Below are positions 10,015 through 21,700 of a stretch of 64,000 bases of DNA, one piece after another (position 1 is the first letter of the stretch; each line of letters opens with the position of its first letter). The stretch spans positions 1-64,000 of the forward strand of contig CATNEN010000012.1 in the NCBI GenBank assembly GCA_950097015.1, given 5' to 3'. The notes under the pieces were generated by a model. It was not told the DNA's origin. It saw only the letters and a list, made by a program, of their open reading frames with translations, and ran no database searches. This stretch comes from Macrostomum hystrix. Taxonomy: Eukaryota; Platyhelminthes; Macrostomidae. A program made the position numbers and the translations under genes.

Positions 10015-12741
10015 TGGCGAGTGGTCAGGACCGTTTGAACTTCTGGATGCGGTTGATCACAGACTGGATAAGAGGCTGATAAGAGCTGGGCAGACAGTGA
10101 GCAAACTCGTGTGGCTACTGGAAAAGCGTTGAATTATAAACTTTAAATTCGAAATGACACATTTTTTAGAATGCAATTAAGTCAAGGAAATATCCTTTAT
10201 GAAGCTTTGGAACTCATATTTTAATTAATATAAAAGCAGGTATGTCCATTTTTGAAAATATTTTTTGTTATATTTTAAACATACGAAGAACACATTTTAG
10301 TCTATTGACAAATTAGGCTTGCTAAATAAAAATTACAGATGTGAAAAATTTTAAATCTTATTTCTGTTTGCTTTTTGTAGAAAAGCAAATTCTAATTATT
10401 TTCTTTATTGGTTAATTTATCAAGTATCACTATAAAATATCCAGTTGCATGCAAAAAAGCAGCACACACCACTATAAATGTTATTCAGGGCTAAAAAATT
10501 GTTCAAAATACTACAAATATATCAAACTTTATTAGACACTAGAAGAAGAAATTGCACTGGTAAACAAAAATATAAAATCATATATTACTATTCAAAAAAC
10601 TGGGGGAAAAAACAAAAAAGGCAGCCTAAGCAGGACTGCTATGCAGTTTCTCAATTTTTTTTTCACAACAGAATCTAAACAAAAAATATTGCAAGCTTGC
10701 TATCTACTTTTCCAATAGTTTTACTTAATGAAATAATTAGCAAAAAAGTATAATTTAAATCTGAAATATTACATTTTTACAAATGGTTGTTGATTGTGTC
10801 TATTTTTATTTTATTGCTGCTTCGAATAGTTCACCTGCAAAGTGAGGGTACGTATGTTATAATTTTTGGTAAGTTGTAAGAATAAATAAACAAGTGCGTT
10901 TAAATTTAACAATCAACATAGGTGACATCACTCTACACTACTTTTACAGGTCGATTTTTTACACGATATAATATCTAGTACCTTCCAATACCGTCAGCGT
11001 ATTACATTTTAACAGAAGGAGTTAATTTACAAACTTTATCGAACATATACACACATTGTTAAGTGAATGAGCACTTTTGCTCGAATCAAAGTCCCATTTG
11101 TTTATGAACATTAAGCGTTAGCGAAAAATCAGCTGAGAATGCTCCGTTGAAATAATTTTGTATACACAATATAACAATTTTTACTAAACTTGTTTCTTTA
11201 TAGTTCTCTATTTAATCTCGAACTGTGCGTTTTACTAAATTTTAGATTCCAATTAGCAAATAATTAACCACATATGTGTTACAGCTTCTGATTTAGCTTC
11301 TGTACCTTTTATTTGTAACATTAGCTTTGGTATTACGAAAAAGCGCTATACGTTTAATTAAGAGGACAGAGGTAAACGAGGACAGAGTTGGTGCTATTTT
11401 TACTATGAACGATCTCGATCAATGCAAGGAGTCTACTAGGAGTAGTCTACGTAGTTTCCCGTCCTTCTACTCCTAGTGGTCCTTGATCTATAATTGAATA
11501 TTTTAACAGCATCTTTTGATGCAGAATGGTGTTCTTTCGTTGTCCTTGGTTAATTTCTTTAGTAAAGTTGCTTTGATTGCTGTACCTTAATTTTTTCTAC
11601 TTGTATAACTTTGCTCTAAAAGAATGCAGTGAAAGTATTACAAGCTTTAGTTGCATAAATAAAGTTAAAGTAAATTTTTCATTTACCAATTCTTTTTTGA
11701 TGCTCTTGCTAGTTGAGAACGAAGCAAATTAATTTAACAAAATATTTTTTATGTACGTGCATAAGCACGAACACTTGCACAATATAAAGGTCCGAAGACT
11801 AAAAGGGACTAAAATGCTTTTTAAAACCAAGAGATCCTTTTTCGCACACTATTCTCAGAGTTTGTTGCAAGTTGTTCCCAGGTCCTTGGAATTGTTGCAG
11901 ACACAGAGCTACACAAAAAATGGATTAATATTAATGACTGCATATCGCGCTTTCACATTCGATTGCATTGTTCGGGTGCACAAAAAACCCGGTCAAAGCC
12001 GTATATTTCTCACGTGTGTTGTATGTGCATAAGCTGTATAATTTTCTTTTATCAGTAACGATCTATATAGCTGTTATAGTTATAGATAGACAGAATGCAA
12101 GCAAATAATGCATCAAGGTAAATTAGTGAGAAAAAACATGTGATTTTCGGAAGAATATCGAGACTTCGATTGCAATAAAGCGAGTATAAACTGAGTGAAA
12201 CTCTCCATAAACTACAAACTCTATAAAATCTAAATTCTATACTATCGGTCTTCGAATTTTTACAGACTGCGAATCACCTATTGCTGCAATTTTTATGCAG
12301 TTAAAATTCATGAATTATATTGTGACGAAAAAAACATTGCACAATAAAATCTGTAGTAGAACATGCAAAAATCTCTATAGCGACTAGAACTTTTAGGCAA
12401 AAGATCGAAGCAAGAAAATAGAAAGATGATGTAAAAGAAAAACTATTGTCATACTTCGGCACTTAATAGAAGGAATAAAATAGCTTTCAGAACGGATTAA
12501 CAATAAGAAGTATATTCATGTTATAAAACAGTTTTAGGTTAAAGCAATACTATGAATAGATGGTGGAATATAGACCAACTATTCAGATTGGCATGCAGAC
12601 GTTGCAGAATTATGTAAAATAACGTGCACGAGTGCAAATCATTAAATAAAGATTCATGTAAGAGACCTTCAAACTCAATTTTTACATTTTAGTATAGAAA
12701 CACATTATATATGTGGAAAAAAGAAAGCTTTACGGATTGCG
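10015..12741. other. AT-rich spacer between ARMC2 and the anoctamin gene
   Basis: No exon, SINE or tandem array is recognised. It must contain the ARMC2 promoter (right of 10014) and the anoctamin 3' untranslated region (left of 12742). One imperfect inverted repeat is visible at about 11416-11492, with ACTAGGAGTAG on the left and CTACTCCTAGT on the right, plus outer GATCAA and TTGATC arms. Confidence 0.5.
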
Positions 12742-15700
12742 TCAGACCTCGTCTTGCTCAGCAGGGCGCGACTTTTCAGCTGGTATTAGCTGCATTCCAA
12801 TGCCGAAATCTGGCGGGTCTGAAACACATTTTTGTTAGTTAAATTAGTTTGCCAAGATTATATTTAAAAAATACTGCAGCGGAAGCGGACCAGCAGCAGC
12901 AGCAGACTGCAATTAGTAAGTTTATTTTAAAAAATGCACGCAAACACTTTAACGGAAACAGAAAAGAAAACGAAAAGTGTACGGTAGAGAGAAAATGTAA
13001 ATTATTCAAATTTGGTTCTGTTTCTTTTTTTACAGGAAAATATTACATGATTTGATGACCCTTCAGCGACTTCTTAAGAAAAGTTTATACTGCCCCGAAG
13101 TTTCTTGGCAACCCGACTTCAAAATCAGTTTTTGATTTCTGAAATTGGATTTCCAGAAAGGCCTGCAGGAGCTGTCTTAAAATCGGATTCGCTTAGGACT
13201 GTCATGTACCTATTTTTAGATGGCTTTTGGGAATCGTTTTCAAAATTTTGGATTCGCCAAGATCTAGAAGGACGGATGTGATGCTATTTTTAGAAAGGCT
13301 TGCGAAAATACTCTTTAATTGTCCTCCATTAGAGCAATGAGTGTTTGACCCCAGCCAATTAGGTTTTGAAGGCCGATTTCGATGAAGTTAATGTTGGATT
13401 AAAGAATAGATAGATAAAAATGACACAGCCAGGGGCGCAGCCTCTTAAAAGTGCACAATTGCACTTAGGGACTCGTGTCTTGCTTAAGATTGAAATAATA
13501 TCTTAGTCTCCAAGCTGTCTTGAATTCACTACCACTAACTAGCATATATTAGCTATATAAAAATAATATTAGAGGTAAATAGCAATCAGAGAGCATTGGC
13601 ATCCATGGAGTTTCTAAGTATGACTGAAAAATGACAGCTAGCTAGCAGGTCTATTAAAAACATTAAGAAAAACAATCAATTCTAGTAAAAAATATTGAAA
13701 AAAATTTTCAATTACGAGTAGCAGCCAACAAGGAATTGAACATCAAGGAAGATTAGAAATCGTCATTTTGTTATTGTTATTTCTTTAAAAGTACAAACCG
13801 TTGTCCCGATCAATCGGTGTCAGTTTAGCCGGAGTCAGCAGTCTAAAGCCTGCTTGTGCCGATTTTTTTTTGTGTTTTTTATATTGTTATTTATCATGTG
13901 TGTCCTCGAGTTTTAATTTACACAAAATTAGAATCAGTGATTCATGCAAAGCCACAGTGTTGCGGATCACGCCATTGCCACGTGCTAGACAGTCAAGCTC
14001 AAGGTCAGTCTAAATATAGTAACATAATGTCACTTAATTCGCTTATCAACTCATAGGAGTATTCAGTTGTATAATTTCAAGTGTAACTTAAAGACCGCTT
14101 TTATACCTAAGGTCACGTGACAGGTTTAAATATTGGACAAATGTCCATTCCTGATAATAAATTAGCATTATAGCATGGAAAGCATAAAGGCGATTGCTGT
14201 TTTCATGATTTTATAATTTTGCTAGGTTATAAAAGCAAGGAGGAATATTTCAACATGCTCATGCAGCAAAAAATTTTCGTCAAAATTATCTAATACGACC
14301 ATCGACTAATCACAACCTTTTTCTAACTCCTCAATAAAACTCTCTTGTGAATGCTAGGCTGACACTGTTCTATAAAAAGTTAACTCTATTTAATTAGTAT
14401 TTTATTAGTCGTTATTCTAGCTGAAATATTTAAAGTTTTATTCACAAAAATGACTTAAGCGTTACTATCAGTAGAGTGAGACGACACGTTCTCTTGGTAG
14501 TAACAAATTTCCTACCGGCCGGCACAACGGGTCTCGGATGAACGCGTCTCTGCTGGTCCGCGGCCGTCTCATCAGCGTGAAACACCACAGCGGTTGCTGG
14601 GCCGAATGGAGGAACCGGAACAGCCACGTCCGCTACCGTGTCGGTGACACGGTTGAACAGCCCGAACTCCGGCTGGGACTGAAAGTCGAGTTGCGGCGAG
14701 TCGACAGGTCGATTCAATTCTCGCCTTTGCCTGCGGCGTCGTCTTTTTGGTTGAGTTCTGCACAGATGAATAGGGAAATTATCCTGGTTTGGCGGAGAAA
14801 CAACACATCCTGTACTACAAATAAATATTAATTACCTCGTCACCGCAGGTGCATCGCTGTCGTCACTGTAAATTCAGATTTGTTTGAGACAAGTTATTTT
14901 CAATCTCAGATACTTTTATTTACTCGTACAATAGAAAGAACACGCTATTTTCCCGCTGGAGAAGGACCACGGGCTATTTCAAATGCTCACTGCCTCCGTC
15001 ACGACAGCTCCCAAACCGAATGACCGATTTTTGTGAAAGTCCACCATCTGATTCAAAATTTTCCGCCCTTCACCATGAACTAACTTTCAAAGCCGTCCGA
15101 GTCAGCATCGTCGAGACATTCAGCGTCTATTTTCGGAGACCTTGGTGACAAGGACAACTATAATAATAATAATAATAATTGCAGGAGGGCTGCGGGCAAT
15201 GGCACATTATTTGGTGACACTAGACCCGCAGGCGATTCTGCCCATTTCGCTGACTCCTGAGCACACACGCGCACAGATAACGTACGCAGGCATACGCTCA
15301 AACAGGTGTGTACATCTGCCCTGACTTTCTCATCGTCAGGCAGTGTGCATTTCACTGTGCCTTGGAGGTTAGCCGTCAAGGGCGTAAATTGCACGACAAG
15401 CCCCCAAGCCTTCTCTCCGCAGCTGCGCCCCAAATAAATGTGGCCTCGCCGTGGAATCGAACTTAGCGACCGTGGTGCGAGAGGCAAACGCGTTAACCGC
15501 TCTGCCACCGACCCGCTATGACTAGGACAACTAACATAGCTCTTTATAAACATTGCTCTAAGGCGAATCAATATTGGTTCAATAAAAAAATTAAAAGTTT
15601 TAAAATTCAATCCAAAATATTCAACAAAGATAGCCGACATGCTTACATGATGAAATTTTGTGAGCAGAAAAAATTATGCCCTAAGTTAGTGGTTTTTGCC

Positions 15701-18700
15701 ACCTGACACCCCTGATATCTGGACGATGCCTGTGTTTTGTGACTCCGGAAGTGGTTTTATCGGATAGATCAGAAAATTTTAGCCCAAGTTCTGGATTTCC
15801 ATGGCGATTGGTTGAGCATTTTGGGAGATACAGAAAAAATGAAAAGTCTGGGTATTTGTAATGCCCCCCCGAAGTCTTTCTGTGAAAAGGAAGAAAAATA
15901 TAATTAGGACATTGCCTTTACTCCAAAGAGAATTATAGCTTGTTAACCAAATAAACTAGCAACACTTTGGAACTCACGGCGAGAAGTATCTGGAATTCAG
16001 GTGATTTTAGTATTGGGGGTATTAATAATGCCAATGTTTCTAATAATAAGTTCTAGTCGTTAACACAACGTTTATGGAAAGCTAGCAGCATGACTCTACT
16101 AACAGTGTGTGCGAAATAGCCAGTCACTAATTGATCACAGCAAACAGTTTATAAATGCAAGTTAGCAAAATTCGAAATGAGCACGAACAATAATAAAAAC
16201 AATGCTTCTAGAAACAAGGACGACATTTAGGCTCTAGAAATAGGCTATAAATAGATTGAGAAATCCCAATTAGGGATAACGTACGATGCGAAATGGGAAG
16301 CGAAGCTGCCCATGCTGGCTATGGACTCCTCGCCGTCCGAGATTGCGCTGCAAAACATTTTTTCAAATTTGGTATTTCCAATTGCGAGTTACACTGATTG
16401 ATCCCACACACACACAGTCAGTGGGAGACCATGCCCTCACCCACATCCCACACACCCAGTCAATGGGAAACCATGCCCTCACCCACATCCCACACACCCA
16501 GTCAATGGGAGACCATGCCCTCACCCACATCCAACACACCCAGTCAATGGGAGACCATGCCCTCACCCACATCCCACACACCCAGTCAATGGGAGACCAT
16601 GCCCTCACCCACATCCCACACACCCAGTCAATGGGAAACCATGCCCTCACCCACATCCCACACACCCAGTCAATGGGAAACCATGCCCTCACCCACATCC
16701 AACACACCCAGTCAATGGGAGACCATGCCCTCACCCACATCCCACACACCCAGTCAATGGGAGACCATTCCCCACCCACATCCCACACAAACAGTGGGGA
16801 AGTGATACCTCTAAATCCCACACCAAATAGTATAGACGCATTTACATAAACGGAATAAATATGAACGATAGATAAAATGTGGACTGAATCCGGACTTACT
16901 TAATGTTGCCAGAATTCAGGATCTTTGGCACTCGATAGCGTTCCTAGCCAAGGAAAATATAGACAAACTCTTTTTCGTTGTCTTAAGAACTGGTTGCTAT
17001 GGCAATTGGATGAAGCGACAATGCGAAACAATCGGAACTTACTCTTCTCATCTGCAGATGAACTTGCGATGGGACATCCGGAATGACCGCACTGATGAAG
17101 TACTTCATTCCGAGAACCACATTCTGGTTTTCATAATAATTTATGTTATAATTTTGTAACGAACATAACGCAATTTAAATTATATATTGCGAACTCACCT
17201 CCACAATGAGCACAATGCAAAGCTTGGCTGGCAGATTATTCAGCGACTCTTCATACTGTGGCAGCTTCACCCACGAGGCTGTGAACGCAATAATGCACGC
17301 GTTGCTAATGACGCCGGCAACGTTGAGAAACTCTACAATTTCGTGCCACATGCCGATGTTCTGCGCCATCATTGCCACCGGGCGGCGAAAGTTCCACAGC
17401 ATTCGATGGGCATCCGTGGCGTTGTCGAAAAGGTTGGTGAGCAGGGCGATCAGCGGCGCCAACGGGAAGGAGGCGGCGAACAGCTACAAAAGTTCAAGGT
17501 TAGTAAGTCATGCAAAGCTATAGTGTTTTAGATCACGCCATTGCCACGTGCTAGACAGTCAAGCTCAAGGTCAGTCTAAAAATAGTAACGAAATGTCACT
17601 TAACTAGCCATTAACGGAATATTCCGTTTTACGAGTATACCCCTTTATGTGTAACTTTTGGATTTCGCTCATGGACCAAAGGTCGCGTGATAGTTTTTTA
17701 GCCAATGGCAAGAATTCTTCGTGGGTTGCCCCTGAAACCAGTTCGGCGATTCCCAAGGTCATCCGCCCAAAACGTAGAAAATTCCTCACCATGAGGAAGC
17801 CAAACTGGATAATTTTCTCCATGTACTCTTCCGTAGTAAAATCGTCGATGGAGAACTTGTTGTATTCGTAAACGATATACGCGTTGACATCGGTGGGCCG
17901 AGGCGGCGGTGTCTCGGCGGAGTCCACCTGCCTGCCGCGACTGACGCGGCGCCGAATGGACCGAAAGGACCGGATTATGAGACTGAAATCATTGGGATGG
18001 GGTTTTGAGTTAGCGTCGCGTAACTATGGATAATGTTCGTCAAAAATGTCTAATTATATGATGCGTTTATATCTTTGTTTATTTAAACTACGTGGGCGCG
18101 GCTAATCGTAACGGAATCACGCGCCTAGCTCGTGCCGAACTCTCAAGGTCGGTCTAAAAAGATCACATAATGCTCCTGTTACTAATATAGCTTTTCATTC
18201 AAGAAATACAATTCATGTATAACGGAAAAGAATGCAAAAATAGTTTTTAGTACAATAAAACAAATAGAAATAAATCAGATGGTTTTCGGTCTTCGCTCAA
18301 AGGCAGGCTTCTCCACTTTGAAGAATTTACATAATAGGCGCATTGTACAGGTGCATGTGGACTTTATGACGCGCATTTCTGTATTCTATGCTCCAATGTT
18401 GTTATAAGTAACAAAATCTAATGAAAATATCGGCTCCATGTAAGTTATTCTATAATATTTTTAGTCAGATGAAATTGAAGCTACTTAAAAAGTTTGTCCC
18501 TCATTTCATTTTATATAGTCTTGATACTAGGTTATTTTTAGATTGACCTTGAAGAATACGCGTTTTATCACGTGCAAGCAGCGTGATAAGACAAACTTCA
18601 GTTTTGCTTTCAAACACTATACATCTAAGGATGTCTAAAACAGTCGATGAGATAATAATCTATATGAAGGATGAAGTACACACGGCCTCAATTGGAAAGG

Positions 18701-21700
18701 CTTGCACTTATAGAATAGTCGAGTGCAATGCCCCATCAAATCAGTTCTACTCCGCGGGGCAAACAAAAAGCTCTAAGCGGAAGCGAGTTTCATGCACTGC
18801 CACAGGAATAGGCTCTTTCTCCTGGTTACCATGGAAACGGGTGTGCTGTAAACTATCTAAACGATGACTATAGGTAGAGAATTGGCTCATAACGATTTTC
18901 GGGTGCACATTTAGACAGAAATTTCGCTATTTGGCAACTATGCATTAGACAATAGACAGTAGACTGCAGTCAGACATTGTACGGTAACCAGGGAGGGTTA
19001 GAGGCTTATTGTTAGGTCAACATTTCTAGTCTAATGTAATAAATTTGGATTCGTAGATTATTGCCAGACATACACGAACTTTAATCAAACAGTTAAATTA
19101 ATACCTCACTGTGGCAACAAAAGAGCCAATTCTCGCCTGTGTTGTCATGGCAATTCAAACATGAATGACTGGCTGCTTTCACAAAGCAAAGTAATTTGAT
19201 TTTATTCATTCCCGGTTTAGAAGATGAAAGGAAGATTTCTAGACAAAGACAAAGCCATCATAAATAGATGGAGCTTAGGGACTAGAATTCATAAATCAAT
19301 ACGAATAATAGACACTGATTTCAATAGCTTTTGAATAGAAATTTAATGATGGGACTCACGGTAAGCCATGGTCCGTGAACAGTTTAGGCATGGGCTTGGC
19401 AATCATGAGTATTAGCACCTGCAGTGACAGCATGGACATGCAGTTACCGTCCGTGCCGCAGGTATCCACAAACTCCTGGCCCAGATTGAAAATCCCATTC
19501 TCCGGTGTGAACATGTTCTTCTGTTGGACCGGAGGAAGGCTTTCGTTAATTATTTTAATCATGAATGTACTTTTAGGTTAGTAAATTTTCCATTAAAGTA
19601 CACGTCTCACGTCTCTGAAGAATGCAATGTAGAATAATGAGCTGTAGGAGTTGGCAAATTGGAAGGCGAACAGTTTCAGAATCAGGGCATTGTCGTATTC
19701 ACTCTGTGTCCGGTGATTCTCTGCGGGTACCGGGGGAGTACAGGCTTCACATAAGCTGAGCGAACAGCTATGCAAACATATCGGAAAATGCAACTGCAAA
19801 TCCGCTTACCCCAGTTCGTCAGGGCGTACGCGATTCTGTCGTAGACCTGCGAAATCATTGCGGCTATGCATTCAGATTAGTTCTTAAGTGTCTTAACCTA
19901 GTTCTTCAGCACCTTTCACAAGTCATTCGGAGCCTTACACAAGACATTCAGTGTCTTAACCTAGTTCTTCAGCACCTTTCACAAGTCATTCGGAGCCTTA
20001 CACAAGACATTCAGCGTCTTAACCTAGTTCTTCAGCACCTTTCACAAGTCATTCGGAGCCTTACACAAGACATTCAGTGTCTTAACCTAGTTCTTCAGCA
20101 CCTTTCACAAGTCATTCAGTGTCTTTCACAAGTCATTCAGTGTCTTTCACAAGTCATTCAGTGTCTTTCACAAGTCATTCAGTGTCTTTCACAAGTCATT
20201 CAGTGTCTTTCACAAGTCATTCAGTGTCTTTCACAAGTCATTCAGTGTCTTCCACAAGTCATTCAGTGCCTTAACCTCAGTTCTTCAGTTAACCTACCCT
20301 CAGTCCTTCAGTGATCATGCGACCATTCTAGGAGCAAGAAACCAAAGTACGAGTAATAGTGACTATGACCAGCTTACCTTTCCAATGGCGATGATGAAGA
20401 CAGCATTCAGCAGCGAGCTGATGACAGCGTTCAGCAGAAGACAGTTGGTGCTGGTGACACTCGGGCACACGCGGATAGTGACGAAGATTCGATAGACAAT
20501 CACAGCGGCAACGCCGATGAACACGACGCAGATCTGTGCGAGTTGGTAAATGGGGTTTCAGAATGTGCATTTCAGGCTCCTTTAATCGTTTTTTGGTAAA
20601 TAACAAAACGTATCGATTGTCTAAAAAATGAAACGACTGCTCACCATGAGAAGCAGGATGATAAACGACGTGGCAAACTTCATGGCCTGATAGTGTCCAG
20701 GATAATAAGAATCACTCTTGCCAGTTATGGGGTCCTGAAGTAAACAGTAGCGACAGGGAGTTATAGTCAACGATGTTGCATCAACCGATATTGCAAATAA
20801 ATTAATACTTGAGATCTACAGGGAATACCTGGGACCTACAGGGAATACCTGGACCTACAGGGAATACCTGGGACCTACAGGGAATACCTGGACCTACAGG
20901 GAATACCTGGGACCTACAGGGAATACCTGGGACCTACAGGGAATACCTGGGACCTACAGGGAATACCTGGGACCTACAGGGAATCCCAGATACCCGCGGG
21001 AATCCCAGAGACCTATGGATAATCCCAGAGACCTATGGAGAATCTCAGAGATCTACGGGGAATCCCCGAGACTACGGGGAATGCCTGAGACCTATAGGGA
21101 ATACCTGGGACCTACAGGGAATCCCAGATACCCACGGGGAATCCCAGAGACCTACGGGGAATCCAAGATACCGGCGGGAATCCCAGAGACCTATGGGGAA
21201 TCCCAGAGACCTATGGGGAATCCCAGAGACCTATGGGGAATCCCAGAGACCTATGGGGAATCCCAGAGACCTATAGGGAATCCCAGAGACCTATGAGAAA
21301 TCCAAGAGATATATGGGGGAATCCCAGTGACCTATGGGGAATCCACTAGACCTACGGGGAATCCCAGAGACCTAAGGGGAATCCCAGAGACCTATGGGGA
21401 ATCCCAGAGACCTATGGGGAATCCCAGAGACCTACGGGGAATCCCTGTGACCTACAGGGGATCCCTCAGACCAACCGAAAAGAGACCTACAGAGACCTAT
21501 GGGGAATCCCAAATCCCAATCCCGTAGATCCCCGAGACCTACGGGGAATCCCTGTGACCTACAGGGGATCCCTCCCTCAGACCAACCGAAAATACCCTTT
21601 GACTAAGTCTTAATGAGTGACTGAGAAGCAGCACGAAAGTACTTCTCACTGGTCTCTCCATGGTGCCAACAAACTCAGGCCTGTCGGGCTCCGCATGCTT

